64,000 bases of DNA from Mesorhizobium sp. RMAD-H1 (GTDB lineage Bacteria > Pseudomonadota > Alphaproteobacteria > Rhizobiales > Rhizobiaceae): positions 101,456 to 165,455 of the forward strand of contig NZ_JACHWN010000010.1 of NCBI RefSeq assembly GCF_014191375.1, written 5' to 3'. The translations under genes and the position numbers were made by a program. Below are positions 32,597 to 41,590 of the stretch, in pieces. The notes below the pieces were generated by a model. It saw only the letters and a program-made list of their open reading frames with translations. It made no database searches and had not been told where the DNA came from. Position 1 is the first letter of the stretch, and each line of letters opens with the position of its first letter.

Positions 32597-33887
32597 AGGC
32601 GATCGCCTTCAGCCATTTTTCCTTCTGCTCCAGGCTTGGGCCGGCACCGTATTTGGGCCGGGAGTATTTGTGCCCCATCAGCGCGGCTATCAGCTTTTCC
32701 GGAGCCTCGACGGCGGTCAGCCGATCCTCGAATGTATGTCGCAGCGAATAGGCCGAATGCTTGTCGGTCGGGCGCATCTTGTTCGAACCCATCACCTTGT
32801 TGAGGATCGCCGATAGTGAATCGGCACGGTCGCGGTAGCGCGGGAAGCCCTCCGGATGTTCCGACAAAGCCATGAGAGAAACCCCAACCAGCGGAATTTC
32901 CCGTTCCGACTGAGGTGTTTTCATCCGCCGGCCTTCCGGCCTTACTTTCACATGTGGAATCTTCGCCTTGAGGATGATTGATTCAGCCGTGAGATTACAG
33001 GCCTCCGAGATCCGCAAGCCGGTTTCGACCATCAGGTAAAGTACGTGCCGAGCCTCCTCATTCAGTTCGTCGAGCGCGCCCTCCTTCAAAATCCTATTCT
33101 GGACAAAAGCCGGATCGAACGGCGACCGGCTGCCGTTTCCACCGCCGCGAATGCGGAGATCGGCGAACACGGGCTGCAGACCGAGATGGTGCGCCTCGTC
33201 GATCCCAGTCAGCATGTTGTTGAGGTGGCCGATATCCTTGTTCGCGGTGTCGATTTGCAAGCCCTCCTCGAGGACACGGTCCTGCCACCAGGTGCGGAAA
33301 TCGAGGCCATCCGCGCGCGTCAACCGGTGCAGCGCTTTGTCGCCGACGACGGTAATCAGGTTGTTCACCGCCCGCTTCCTAGGGTTTTCCCACTTACGGA
33401 GCTGATTGACTGAGAAATCGGATAAAGAAGCCCGCTGCAATGTCCTGAATTCACCGAACATTTCGGAGATAAGGATTTCCGGTGGACTTTCACCACCAAG
33501 TACGGCGGCAACCTCCGATTCGCTGTCAAGCGCGTTGCGAGACATCAGTTGTTCGAACCTCGCTACGATCTCTGACGCGGACCTTTCCGCAGCCAGTTCC
33601 GCCGCTTCTACATAGTCAAAGCCGAGCGCGCGCGCCCGTTTCCGTGCCGTGTCATATCGCTGGCGAGCCTCGGCGGCTTTTCCCTCGACCATGGCATGCC
33701 AGTATTGTTCGAGGGCCGCATTCAGCCCCTCGGCAATCTTTCCGGCACGGATGCCCCGCGGATCATCCACGATTCGAATCTTCGTCGTTTCCTTCACAAT
33801 TCCGCGATTATCGATCTGGGCAAACTCTTTCGGCACCCGCCGCGCAAAGTGCCAAAAGCCCCTCCTCTTGGTGAGATAATCCGCCAT
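32574..33887 (-). CDS. int: Tyrosine recombinase (phage integrase)
   Basis: 437 residues from the ATG at 33887 (M-A-D-Y-L-T-K-R-R-G); the frame is open to 33944. The C-terminal catalytic domain has E-T-G-L-R-I-S-E-A (first Arg) near residue 290, Y-S-L-R-H-T-F (second Arg; the usual first His of H-x-x-R is Tyr) and G-H-K-Y...K-Y-G with the nucleophile Tyr near the C-terminus. It integrates and excises the prophage. It is the outermost gene, so the right attachment site should lie near 33.9-34.1 kb. Three short repeats upstream of its start may be arm-type binding sites. Confidence 0.92.
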   Translation of the reverse strand: MADYLTKRRGFWHFARRVPKEFAQIDNRGIVKETTKIRIVDDPRGIRAGKIAEGLNAALEQYWHAMVEGKAAEARQRYDTARKRARALGFDYVEAAELAAERSASEIVARFEQLMSRNALDSESEVAAVLGGESPPEILISEMFGEFRTLQRASLSDFSVNQLRKWENPRKRAVNNLITVVGDKALHRLTRADGLDFRTWWQDRVLEEGLQIDTANKDIGHLNNMLTGIDEAHHLGLQPVFADLRIRGGGNGSRSPFDPAFVQNRILKEGALDELNEEARHVLYLMVETGLRISEACNLTAESIILKAKIPHVKVRPEGRRMKTPQSEREIPLVGVSLMALSEHPEGFPRYRDRADSLSAILNKVMGSNKMRPTDKHSAYSLRHTFEDRLTAVEAPEKLIAALMGHKYSRPKYGAGPSLEQKEKWLKAIAFKPPARI

Positions 33888-33900
33888 TTGCCCCCGCCTT

Positions 33901-33931
33901 GTTGGACATTTTGTTGGACAAATGTTGGACA
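33901..33931. repeat. Three direct repeats upstream of the integrase
   Basis: GTTGGACA occurs three times at 33901-33908, 33913-33920 and 33924-33931 (periods 12 and 11). They begin 14 bases from the integrase start. Direct repeats of about one helical turn next to int are typical arm-type integrase sites or operators for int control. Confidence 0.45.
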
Positions 33932-34001
33932 TTTTAAGAGGCAACAGTCAAGCGCCGAGTGTCTGTCACAGCAAATTCAATCGCTTAGTATATTCCATTG
34001 C

Positions 34002-34028
34002 GCTCCGGCCCGGGGAGCCACCTTTTTT
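34002..34028 (+). terminator. Hairpin plus T-run near the right prophage end
   Basis: GCTCC (34002-34006) and GGAGC (34014-34018) form a stem with a 7-base loop, followed four bases later by six T (34023-34028). It could stop transcription entering the prophage end. The right attachment site should lie close by but cannot be identified without the left end. Confidence 0.5.
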
Positions 34029-34056
34029 CTCAATCATCTGAAAAATGCGGTTTCTG

Positions 34057-34087
34057 CCTGAGCGTTTTCAACCGTGCTCGGGGCTTT
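34057..34087 (+). terminator. Second hairpin plus T-run
   Basis: CCTGAGC (34057-34063) pairs with GCTCGGG (34076-34082; one G-U pair) and is followed by GC and then T-rich sequence to about 34090. Together with the previous hairpin it makes a strong stop on the plus strand before the small gene at 34172. Confidence 0.55.
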
Positions 34088-34171
34088 TTTCAATTCGTCT
34101 GCGGAGATCGCACTGCCGGGAACGAAAGTCCCCAACGGCACGTTGTGCTCCCACAGACAGAGGAGAAAGCC

Positions 34172-34249
34172 ATGCTTCGTGCAGCAATTCTATGGATGAT
34201 GGGCGTCCCGCTCGTGGTGGTGATCCTGATCTGGTATTTTTTCTTCTGA
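34172..34249 (+). CDS. 25-residue membrane peptide
   Basis: M-L-R-A-A-I-L-W-M-M-G-V-P-L-V-V-V-I-L-I then aromatic residues; a single membrane helix. A good GAGGAGA ribosome site precedes the ATG. Too short for homology from inspection; the ribosome site and the clean membrane character support it. Confidence 0.5.
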   Translation: MLRAAILWMMGVPLVVVILIWYFFF

Positions 34250-34276
34250 TCGCCAGTCGGCAGGGGCTTGCCAGCC

Positions 34277-34732
34277 TCAACCGCCTACCGGCGGAATCAC
34301 GCCCTTGGTGAGCAGGAAGCAGCCATAGAACCGGGTTTCCCCCGTCGTGATCACGCAATAGGCCTTCTTCGCCTCCTCATAAAAGGCAAAGCGCTCGATG
34401 CCGTACATCGGCGCGCTCGTCCCCTCGGCCTGATCGACCTCCGCCTGTACTTCCCGCTGCACCGGCGGGATCTCGTCCGGCGCGCCCATGACTTCCATGC
34501 GGCCGACCGATGGCTGCAGCGGCGTGTCGAGCGGCAGCACCGACAGGATGGCCTTCATTGCGCGGGCGGCGGAGACATTGTCGATGCGCAGCAGCTTTCC
34601 CAGCCGGGTCTGCCGCGCGATCGCATCGGAAGGAAAATTCGTGTCGGTGACGACGAGCGTGTCGCCATGGCCCATCGAGCGCAGCGCATGGAGCACATCC
34701 GCATTGAGGGCGGGATCAATATTCTTCAGCAT
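34277..34732 (-). CDS. RbsD/FucU family protein (sugar mutarotase-like)
   Basis: 151 residues from the ATG at 34732. The N-terminus M-L-K-N-I-D-P-A-L-N-A-D-V-L-H-A-L-R-S-M-G-H-G-D and V-V-T-D-T-N-F-P are diagnostic for RbsD/FucU, and A-M-K-A-I-L-S-V-L-P-L-D continues the match. The conserved His22 acts in anomer interconversion of fucose or ribose. It stands alone here, with no sugar transporter beside it. Confidence 0.85.
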   Translation of the reverse strand: MLKNIDPALNADVLHALRSMGHGDTLVVTDTNFPSDAIARQTRLGKLLRIDNVSAARAMKAILSVLPLDTPLQPSVGRMEVMGAPDEIPPVQREVQAEVDQAEGTSAPMYGIERFAFYEEAKKAYCVITTGETRFYGCFLLTKGVIPPVGG

Positions 34733-34962
34733 CAAAAACCTCTAGAAAACGCTTCGCGACAACGCCTGCCGCTACCGATGCGCCGGTATATCACATTGTG
34801 CCTGATCAAATCATCCGGTCGCTCTCGCCGCGCGAGGTGAAGACCGGCACGACAGAACGGTGGAAAGAAAACCCTGCTTTTTCCCATGAGAGTATTGATG
34901 GAGAATATACGAATGTATAGAATTCAATAACTAACGTGAATCAGCAACCGGATGAAATATCC

Positions 34963-35058
34963 ATGACAGAATTTGCAAAAAATACCTTTTTCATCAGCAC
35001 AATCCTGATAATTTTCATAATGTTTATTGGCATATACTATATTGGACGGGCTATCTGA
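34963..35058 (+). CDS. Possible 31-residue membrane peptide
   Basis: An ORF in an AT-rich stretch encoding a helix (I-S-T-I-L-I-I-F-I-M-F-I-G-I-Y-Y). The ribosome site (GGATGAA) is weak. The hydrophobic pattern is more regular than chance, but the call stays tentative. Confidence 0.35.
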   Translation: MTEFAKNTFFISTILIIFIMFIGIYYIGRAI

Positions 35059-35147
35059 TCGGCAAAAACAGCTTTATCGATCATTTCGGGATCATTGACG
35101 GCTCGCGTGCACGCTCTGATTCTGTGCCGTAGCCGAGCAGGCAATCG

Positions 35148-35297
35148 TCAGGATTTGTCCTCATCCGGCTTCTTCTGAGATTTGCGGCCGCCGCCCTCTT
35201 CCTCAGCCTGTTTTTGCTGCCGCTCAAGCTCATGCTCCACCACCTTGCGCGATCCTTCCGCCGGGTCCTTCTGTGGCGTGCGTGTTTCGTCACCCAT
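35148..35297 (-). CDS. Small hydrophilic charged protein
   Basis: 49 residues, begins M-G-D-E-T-R-T-P-Q-K and is rich in Glu, Lys and Gln (H-E-L-E-R-Q-Q-K-Q-A-E-E-E). The site GGGAGAAAGAGA precedes the ATG. Small disordered charged proteins of this kind occur in rhizobia near stress genes; no function known. Confidence 0.5.
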   Translation of the reverse strand: MGDETRTPQKDPAEGSRKVVEHELERQQKQAEEEGGGRKSQKKPDEDKS

Positions 35298-35468
35298 TCT
35301 CTTTCTCCCTGTTTCTGCGATTTCCACCAGTCGAACACCCGCGCGAACGGGATTGTTCCCTGAAGTTTCTCCCTAATGCATTCCTGCAGGAACAATCGAT
35401 CGAACGCGGCGTTCGAAAAAGTGCTTACATCGCCAATCGACAGGAGAGCCCAAATCGACAGGAGAGCA

Positions 35469-35831
35469 ATGAACCGTTCCACGGAAGAGGTATTTGAAGA
35501 CCATTTGAACCTCCGGCGGGAAGGAAAGCTGGACGAGGATCTGAAGCGGAATTATGCCGAAGAGGTCGTTCTCCTGACCTCGAACTCCAATCTGCAGGGC
35601 CATGACGCCATCCGCTACTCGGCACGCAGGCTGCGAGAACAGCTTCCCGATGGACATTTCGAATATGTGGCCAAACAGGTCCGGGGAAACTTCGCTCTTC
35701 TGATCTGGCGTGCAAAGTCCTCTCGTTTCGATGCGGTTGAGGGCGCCGACAGCTTCGTCATCGAGGACGGCAAGATCCGGCTTCAGACCATCCACTACGG
35801 CCTGGTGAAGGAGCATTCCAAAAATTTGTAG
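35469..35831 (+). CDS. NTF2/SnoaL-like protein
   Basis: 120 residues from the ATG at 35469 with AGGAG five bases upstream. The 5' region has a tandem 18-base repeat (about 35432-35467) that duplicates the ribosome-site motif ATCGACAGGAGAG, which may set translation. F-E-D-H-L-N-L-R-R-E-G-K-L-D-E-D, N-Y-A-E-E-V-V-L-L-T-S and D-S-F-V-I-E-D-G-K-I fit the NTF2-like fold. Role unknown; such proteins often bind small ligands. Confidence 0.7.
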   Translation: MNRSTEEVFEDHLNLRREGKLDEDLKRNYAEEVVLLTSNSNLQGHDAIRYSARRLREQLPDGHFEYVAKQVRGNFALLIWRAKSSRFDAVEGADSFVIEDGKIRLQTIHYGLVKEHSKNL

Positions 35832-35960
35832 GCCCCGGCGACTGACAGTGCGCATGAAATGGGTTCGATCGAAGCCGGAGGGAACACGCGGTGATTTCGG
35901 GCGTTGGAGTGGCTTCGAGCGCCCCGCGCCCGCTATCTCTGAGAAAGAAGGAGCATTCCG

Positions 35961-36506
35961 ATGAAATCCGCGATTTTCGCTTCCGCAGTGCTGGCCGCGA
36001 CGGCGGCAACGGCCCTCGGCCCCGCACCTGCCCTGGCGGAGAGCAGCACGAAGAGCACCAGCCAGGCGGAGCCTGTGAAAGGCATGTCGGCGGAAAAATT
36101 CGCGACCACGGCAGCCGCCTCGAATGAATTCGAAATCGAATCGAGCAAGCTCGCCCTTGAGAAGTCGAAAACCGAAGCCGTGCAGTCCTTCGCCCGCATG
36201 ATGGTCGATGATCACACGGCGGCGGGCAAGAAGATGATGGAGGCGGCGAAAGCCGACGGCGTCACGCTCGCCGCGCCGAAGCTGGACGAGCGGCACGAGA
36301 CGATGCTCACCGAACTCAAGGGCGCAGGCGACGACGCTTTCGACAAACGTTACGTCGCCATGCAGGTTCAGGCCCACGAGGAGGCCGTGGCGCTGTTCAA
36401 GGCCTATTCCAGAGAAAAGGGTGAGCTGGCAAAATTCGCCTCCGAAACCCTTCCGACGCTTGAGAAACATGAGGCAGCGATCAAGAAGATCGCGAATGGC
36501 GGGTGA
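35961..36506 (+). CDS. DUF4142 exported protein
   Basis: 181 residues with a signal peptide (residues 1-27, ending P-A-L-A-E) and a ferritin-like helical DUF4142 domain: F-A-T-T-A-A-A-S-N-E-F-E-I, M-M-V-D-D-H, Y-V-A-M-Q-V-Q-A-H-E-E-A. The family lies in the periplasm and is linked to stress in rhizobia. AAGGAG precedes the ATG. Confidence 0.85.
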   Translation: MKSAIFASAVLAATAATALGPAPALAESSTKSTSQAEPVKGMSAEKFATTAAASNEFEIESSKLALEKSKTEAVQSFARMMVDDHTAAGKKMMEAAKADGVTLAAPKLDERHETMLTELKGAGDDAFDKRYVAMQVQAHEEAVALFKAYSREKGELAKFASETLPTLEKHEAAIKKIANGG

Positions 36507-36511
36507 ATGAG

Positions 36512-36970
36512 ATGCGGACCATGCGCTATGCGCTGTGCTGCGGCACCGCCGCGGGGCTGACGACGACAGCCGCGCTCATGCTGCTCGCCCGGCTGGAAGG
36601 CCGCAGCCCATGGCAACCGGCCAATGCGACGAGCCACTGGGTCTGGGGCGAGGAAGCCGGCGCGATGGAGGAGGCCGACATGCGGCATACGCTGCTCGGC
36701 CTGCTGACCAATCAATTGTCCGCCATGTTCTGGGGCCTGCCCTTCGGTGCCTGGCTCGCCAGGCGCCCTCCCCGCGACGCGCCGGCCATGCTGCGCGACG
36801 CCTCCGTGATGGCGGCCATAGCAGCGGCGGTGGATTATCTCCTGATGCCGAAGCGCCTGACGCCAGGCTGGGAACTGGCCCTGCCGAAGCGTTCGGTTGC
36901 CGCCGCTTTCGGCGCCCTGGCGCTAGGTCTGGCCCTGGGCGGCCTCGCTGCCCGGCCACGGCACCGGTGA
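36512..36970 (+). CDS. Membrane protein of unknown function
   Basis: 152 residues from the ATG at 36512 (a GTG at 36503 is possible). Hydrophobic helices at about residues 7-28, 66-84, 96-115 and 128-146, with W-V-W-G-E-E between. It starts 5 bases after the DUF4142 stop, so the two are probably cotranscribed and may work together at the envelope. No family recognised. Confidence 0.65.
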   Translation: MRTMRYALCCGTAAGLTTTAALMLLARLEGRSPWQPANATSHWVWGEEAGAMEEADMRHTLLGLLTNQLSAMFWGLPFGAWLARRPPRDAPAMLRDASVMAAIAAAVDYLLMPKRLTPGWELALPKRSVAAAFGALALGLALGGLAARPRHR

Positions 36971-36974
36971 AGGT

Positions 36975-38156
36975 TCACTCCCCGAGCACAGGACAATCAC
37001 TGGCAAGCGGATTGCCCGAGAATCTGTCGGCCATCCATTTGACCGCCAGGTCCGCGCCTAACGCTGCGACGGAGAGGTGATCCGCATTCATTTCCAACAG
37101 CATGACCGGCGTACCCGCCCGGCAAAGGCCGCGGGCGAAGCCGCGCGTCACTGCGGGCAGGACGACCGGATCGCGCGTGCCCTGGAGAATGAGCGCCGGC
37201 ACTCCCGGCGCGATCGCGGACGGCGTATTCTCCGCAATGATGGCGCTCCAGGGCGCCGTGTTGGTTGGATCGGCCCGCAGATAGGTGTCGGCGAGGCCGT
37301 GCAGCGCCCAGCCGTCGATCAGGAGATCAAGGCGGTTGGTCATGCATTCCTCGCCGATGATCCGCGCGCTCGCCAGTGCCCCCGGTGCGATCACCGTGGC
37401 AGGATCGAGCCCGTAAACCCTGGACCAGGAAAGAAGCGCCAGGGCCGAAAAGGCCTTTCCGCCCGGCGTATCGCGATCGTCTTCGAAGAGCGTGGCGAGG
37501 CGGGTCGCCGGAGCCGCGGCGGCGATGCCGACGGACGTTAACTCGGGGGCGTATTCCGCCGCGAGCTGCCCGGCCCACAGCGCCGCGTGGCCGCCTTGCG
37601 AGTGGCCCCAGACCGCGAATTTTCGGCTGGTCCGAGCCACGCCTTCCGCGGCCCTCACCGAATCGAGGATGGAATGGGCGGCGCTCCGCCCCACGAGATA
37701 GGGATGCGGGCCCGGCGTGCCGAGCCCACGATAATCGGTCGCGGCGACGACAAAGCCCCGCTTCACCAATGCGTCGAAGCCCGCGATCGTCATCGCGATC
37801 CCCGTCGCCAGCGAAGGCGCGCATTTCTGCGCGATGCCGGTGGTCGGATGCGCCCAGGCGACAACGGGAAAGCCGCCGGACGGCGCCTCGCCCGTCGGAA
37901 CGATCACCACCCCGGAAACGGCGACCGGCTCGCCGTTCAGCCCGGTCGAGCGGTAGAGCACGCGCCAGGCCTCGGCACCGTCGATCCCCTCGTCCATCCG
38001 CTCGCTGCGGATCAGGCTTCCCGGCCCGCCCGCCGCCAGCTCGGCCTTCGTTGCATAATAGAAATCTTCCTGCCGATCCACGATGGCGACATAGAGGACG
38101 GCAATGAGTGCAAGGAAGCCGGTCAGAATAGCTGCGGTTTTTGCCCTGTTCTTCAT
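36975..38156 (-). CDS. Alpha/beta hydrolase, secretory-lipase type
   Basis: 393 residues. One membrane anchor or uncleaved signal (about residues 8-26) is followed by an alpha/beta hydrolase with G-H-S-Q-G-G (nucleophile Ser186) and D-Y-R-G-L-G-T-P-G near 141. The late A-D-H-L-S-V gives a candidate catalytic His. It matches the LIP (PF03583) family of secreted esterases and lipases. Convergent with the DUF4142 gene pair. Confidence 0.85.
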   Translation of the reverse strand: MKNRAKTAAILTGFLALIAVLYVAIVDRQEDFYYATKAELAAGGPGSLIRSERMDEGIDGAEAWRVLYRSTGLNGEPVAVSGVVIVPTGEAPSGGFPVVAWAHPTTGIAQKCAPSLATGIAMTIAGFDALVKRGFVVAATDYRGLGTPGPHPYLVGRSAAHSILDSVRAAEGVARTSRKFAVWGHSQGGHAALWAGQLAAEYAPELTSVGIAAAAPATRLATLFEDDRDTPGGKAFSALALLSWSRVYGLDPATVIAPGALASARIIGEECMTNRLDLLIDGWALHGLADTYLRADPTNTAPWSAIIAENTPSAIAPGVPALILQGTRDPVVLPAVTRGFARGLCRAGTPVMLLEMNADHLSVAALGADLAVKWMADRFSGNPLASDCPVLGE

Positions 38157-38253
38157 CGCGGACAGCCAGTTTCATTGGACGAAATCCATAGAAGACTGTC
38201 CAGTCATGAAGATCTGGTTACATAATCAGCAAGTATTGAATCGTAAAACCATG

Positions 38254-38283
38254 AAAAACCCGCCTCTCCTCAGGAGAAGCGGG
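38254..38283 (-). terminator. Rho-independent terminator after DUF892 gene
   Basis: On the minus strand, CCCGC...GCGGG with TCTCC/GGAGA inside forms a strong stem (38259-38283), followed by five T (38258-38254). It lies 35 bases past the DUF892 stop. Confidence 0.8.
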
Positions 38284-38318
38284 AAGTTCACCATGCCGGT
38301 AATGGTATGGAGCCAGTG

Positions 38319-38822
38319 TCAGGCGGCTCTCCGGTTGACGTTGTCTTCCGCGAGCGCGGTGAGCTTCTGGTCGGTCGCCTTTTCTTCCGCCAGGTTCTGC
38401 TCGAAAAGCGCGGCGCAATCCGAGCGCCCCAGCTCGTTCGCCCAGGCGATCAGCGTCCCGTAACGCGTGATCTCATAGTGCTCCACGGCCTGAGCGGCGG
38501 CAATCAGCGCCGCGTCCATCACCGTCGGGTCGTCGACCTCGCCCGCGATCTCGTTGGTCTCCTCGATGATGCCGTCGATCGCCGGGCAATCGACGCCCTT
38601 GGCCTCGATGCCATAGAGCTCGAAGGCTTCTTCCAGCCGGCGCACATGGTTCTGTGTTTCGCCCAAATGCTTCTCGAAGTTCATCTTCAGTTCCGGGTTG
38701 GTGGTCTTTTCCATCATCTCCGGAAGTGCCTTGGTGATCTGCTTTTCGGCGTAGTAAATGTCCCGCATGGTGTGGACGAAGAGGTCGTCCATCGAATGGA
38801 TGTCTTTTGAAAAGAAGCCCAT
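38319..38822 (-). CDS. DUF892 (YciE/YciF) ferritin-like protein
   Basis: 167 residues from the ATG at 38822, with AAAGG seven bases upstream; the ATG at 38828 has no room for it. M-R-D-I-Y-Y-A-E-K-Q-I, E-K-H-L-G-E-T-Q-N-H-V-R-R-L-E and the late A-V-E-H-Y-E-I give the metal-binding E/H pattern of DUF892. The family is induced by general stress in rhizobia and Enterobacteria. Confidence 0.9.
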   Translation of the reverse strand: MGFFSKDIHSMDDLFVHTMRDIYYAEKQITKALPEMMEKTTNPELKMNFEKHLGETQNHVRRLEEAFELYGIEAKGVDCPAIDGIIEETNEIAGEVDDPTVMDAALIAAAQAVEHYEITRYGTLIAWANELGRSDCAALFEQNLAEEKATDQKLTALAEDNVNRRAA

Positions 38823-38958
38823 GGCCATACCTTTCTTCTGATTGTGGAACCGCCTCCCGCCCCGGTGCCCCGGGGAACTTACTCTCGAACGTCGGCTCGG
38901 CGATTTGGTTCCGCCTCCAAGGTCATGGCAGCAGGAATATTGAAGAAGGCGCGATGCG

Positions 38959-39654
38959 CTAGACAGTCAGGAAGCGCCGGACCCCCGGCCTGTCGAGGCT
39001 TGCCGCCTCGCCCGAATGGACGATCTCGCCCCGGTCCATGATATAGACGTGATCGGCGAGCTCCCGACAGAAATCGAGATATTGCTCCACCAGCAGGATG
39101 GCGAGGCCGCTCTGGTCGCGCAAGTAACGGATCGCGCGGCCGATATCCTTGATGATGGAGGGCTGGATGCCTTCGGTCGGCTCGTCCAGCACGAGCAGCT
39201 TCGGCCGCGCCACCAGGGCCCGCCCGATCGCGAGCTGCTGCTGCTGGCCTCCAGAGAGATCGCCTCCCCGGCGGCCAAGCATCGATTTCAGCACGGGAAA
39301 GAGCTCGAAGACCTCCGACGGCACGTTGCGCTCGCCCGGCTTCACGGCGGCGTAGCCGGTCGCCAGATTTTCCTTCACTGACATCAGCGGAAATATCTCG
39401 CGCCCCTGCGGAACGTAGGCGATGCCCGCCCTCGCCCGGTCATAGGCGGGCTTGCGGTCGAGCGCCGCGCCTTGGAAGCGGATCGAGCCCGATCCGATCG
39501 GCTGATGGCCGACGATGGCGCGCAGCATGCTCGACTTGCCGACGCCGTTGCGTCCCAGCACGCAGGTGACGCTCTGCGGCTTCACCTCGATCGAGACGCC
39601 GCGCAGCGCCTGTGCCGCGCCGTAATAGAGGGAGATGTTGTCTACACTCAGCAT
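38959..39654 (-). CDS. urtE: Urea ABC transporter ATP-binding protein UrtE
   Basis: 231 residues with Walker A G-R-N-G-V-G-K-S near 34-41, signature L-S-G-G-Q-Q-Q, and Walker B L-L-V-L-D-E-P-T. It resembles LivF-type ATPases. It is the last gene of the urtABCDE order, next to urtD and with the signature order intact. It powers urea import. Confidence 0.92.
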   Translation of the reverse strand: MLSVDNISLYYGAAQALRGVSIEVKPQSVTCVLGRNGVGKSSMLRAIVGHQPIGSGSIRFQGAALDRKPAYDRARAGIAYVPQGREIFPLMSVKENLATGYAAVKPGERNVPSEVFELFPVLKSMLGRRGGDLSGGQQQQLAIGRALVARPKLLVLDEPTEGIQPSIIKDIGRAIRYLRDQSGLAILLVEQYLDFCRELADHVYIMDRGEIVHSGEAASLDRPGVRRFLTV

Positions 39655-39667
39655 TCCGGTTCTCCGA

Positions 39668-40426
39668 TCAACGCCCCAGATAGACTTCGATGACGCGGGG
39701 ATCGCGGCTCACCTGGTCGAGCGACCCCTCCGCCAGCACGCTGCCTTCATGCAGGCAGGTGACCTTCACGCCGAGATCGCGGACGAACTGCATGTCATGC
39801 TCGACCACGATGACCGAGCGGGTCTGGGCGATCTCGCGCAGAAGCCGGGCCGTTTCCTCGGTCTCTGCGTCGGTCATGCCCGCCACGGGCTCGTCCACCA
39901 GAAGCAGCTTCGGATCCTGGGCGAGCAGCATGCCGATCTCCAGCCATTGCTTCTGGCCGTGGCTGAGTGCGGCCGCCAGCTCGTTGCGCCGGGCGGTCAG
40001 CCTGATGGTCTTGAGGATCTCGTCGATGCGCTCGCGCTCCGCTTTCGTCTGGCGGTGGAACAATGCCGGGATGGCCTGACGCGGTCCTGCCAGCGCCAGC
40101 ACCAGATTGTCCTCCACCGTATGGCTTTCGAAGACCGTCGGCTTCTGGAACTTGCGGCCGATGCCCAGCTGGGCGATCTCGGATTCGTCATGCCGGGTGA
40201 GGTCGATCCTGCCGTCGAAGAAGACCTCCCCCGCATCCGGCCGGGTCTTGCCGGTGATGATATCCATCATCGTCGTCTTGCCGGCCCCGTTCGGTCCGAT
40301 GATGGCGCGCATCTCGCCGGGCTCGAGCACCAGCGAGAGATTGTTGATGGCGCGGAAGCCGTCGAAGGAGACGGAGACGCCGTCGAGATAGAGAATGCTT
40401 GTCGCCGCTGTTTCACCGATGGTCAT
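39668..40426 (-). CDS. urtD: Urea ABC transporter ATP-binding protein UrtD
   Basis: 252 residues. Walker A G-P-N-G-A-G-K-T near residue 45, an S-H-G-Q-K-Q-W signature near 150 (the LSGGQ variant used by UrtD) and L-L-L-V-D-E-P-V as Walker B. LivG-type ATPase. It is separated from urtE by 13 bases. Confidence 0.92.
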   Translation of the reverse strand: MTIGETAATSILYLDGVSVSFDGFRAINNLSLVLEPGEMRAIIGPNGAGKTTMMDIITGKTRPDAGEVFFDGRIDLTRHDESEIAQLGIGRKFQKPTVFESHTVEDNLVLALAGPRQAIPALFHRQTKAERERIDEILKTIRLTARRNELAAALSHGQKQWLEIGMLLAQDPKLLLVDEPVAGMTDAETEETARLLREIAQTRSVIVVEHDMQFVRDLGVKVTCLHEGSVLAEGSLDQVSRDPRVIEVYLGR

Positions 40427-40429
40427 GGG

Positions 40430-41590
40430 TCACTCCGCCGGGCTCTCGATGGGATTGGAGGCCTTGGCGGGCAGGATGGCCACCGCGCCGCCGTTCTCCC
40501 GCCTTTGCCTGCGCCATTCCTCCCAAGTTCCGACGATGCCTTTGGGCAGGAACAATGTCGTGGCGATGAAAAGCGCGCCGAGCGCGAAGAGCCAGAGTTC
40601 CGGCAGCACGCCGGTGAACCAGCTCTTGCCGCCATTGACCAGCAGCGCGCCGATGATCGGGCCGACGATGGTGCCGCGGCCGCCCACCGCCGTCCAGACC
40701 ACCACCTCGATGGAATTGGCGGGGGCGAACTCGCCGGGATTGATGATGCCGACCTGCGGCACGTAGAGCGCTCCGGCGATGCCCGCCATGACGGCGGAAA
40801 GGGTGAAAGCGAAGAGCTTGATGTTCTCCGGCCTGTAGCCGAGGAATCGCATCCGGCTTTCCGCGTCACGCGCCGCGATCACGAGCTTGCCATATTTGGA
40901 GCGGACCAGCGCCGAAGTGACGAGGACACCAAGCGCCAGCGCCAGGGCGCTTGCGGCAAAGAGCGCCGAGCGTGTCGCATCGGCCTGGATATTGAAGCCG
41001 AGGATATCCTTGAAATCGGTCAGGCCGTTATTGCCGCCGAAGCCCATGTTGTTGCGGAAGAAGGCGAGCATCAGCGCATAGGTCAGCGCCTGCGTGATGA
41101 TGGAGAGATAGACGCCGGTGACGCGCGAGCGGAAGGCGAACCAACCGAAGACGAAGGCAAGCAGCCCCGGCACCGCCATCACCATCAGCATGGCGAACCA
41201 GAAATGGTCGAATCCGTACCAGAACCATGGCAATTCCTTCCAGTTGAGGAACACCATGAAATCGGGCAGATCCGGATTGCCATAGACGCCGCGCGCCCCG
41301 ATCTGGCGCATGAGATACATGCCCATGGCGTAGCCGCCGAGCGCGAAGAAGGCCGCATGCCCCAAGGAGAGAATGCCGCAGAAGCCCCATACGAGATCGA
41401 GCGCCAGCGCCAGGAGCGCATAGGTCAGATATTTGCCCACCAGCGCCACCACATGGGTCGGCATGTGCAGCGGGCTCGATGGCGGAACCACCAAATGCAG
41501 GATGGGCACCACCGCGGCGGCAGCGATGAGAAGCGCGAGCACGATATTGATGCGGCGTTCGAGGCCGCCCGCGAGAAAACGGGTGATCAT
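40430..41590 (-). CDS. urtC: Urea ABC transporter permease UrtC
   Basis: 386 residues with about ten hydrophobic helices and the LivM-type pattern (G-H-A-A-F-F-A-L-G-G-Y-A-M-G near 100, then G-I-I-N-P-G-E-F-A-P-A-N-S-I-E). It overlaps the UrtB stop by 4 bases and forms the transmembrane channel with UrtB. Confidence 0.92.
   Translation of the reverse strand: MITRFLAGGLERRINIVLALLIAAAAVVPILHLVVPPSSPLHMPTHVVALVGKYLTYALLALALDLVWGFCGILSLGHAAFFALGGYAMGMYLMRQIGARGVYGNPDLPDFMVFLNWKELPWFWYGFDHFWFAMLMVMAVPGLLAFVFGWFAFRSRVTGVYLSIITQALTYALMLAFFRNNMGFGGNNGLTDFKDILGFNIQADATRSALFAASALALALGVLVTSALVRSKYGKLVIAARDAESRMRFLGYRPENIKLFAFTLSAVMAGIAGALYVPQVGIINPGEFAPANSIEVVVWTAVGGRGTIVGPIIGALLVNGGKSWFTGVLPELWLFALGALFIATTLFLPKGIVGTWEEWRRQRRENGGAVAILPAKASNPIESPAE

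Noticed and set aside
33990..34030. A tRNA 3' end as right attachment site
   Set aside because: The tract with GGGGAGCCACC looks like a tRNA end, but no T-arm precedes it and a simple hairpin with T-run explains it.
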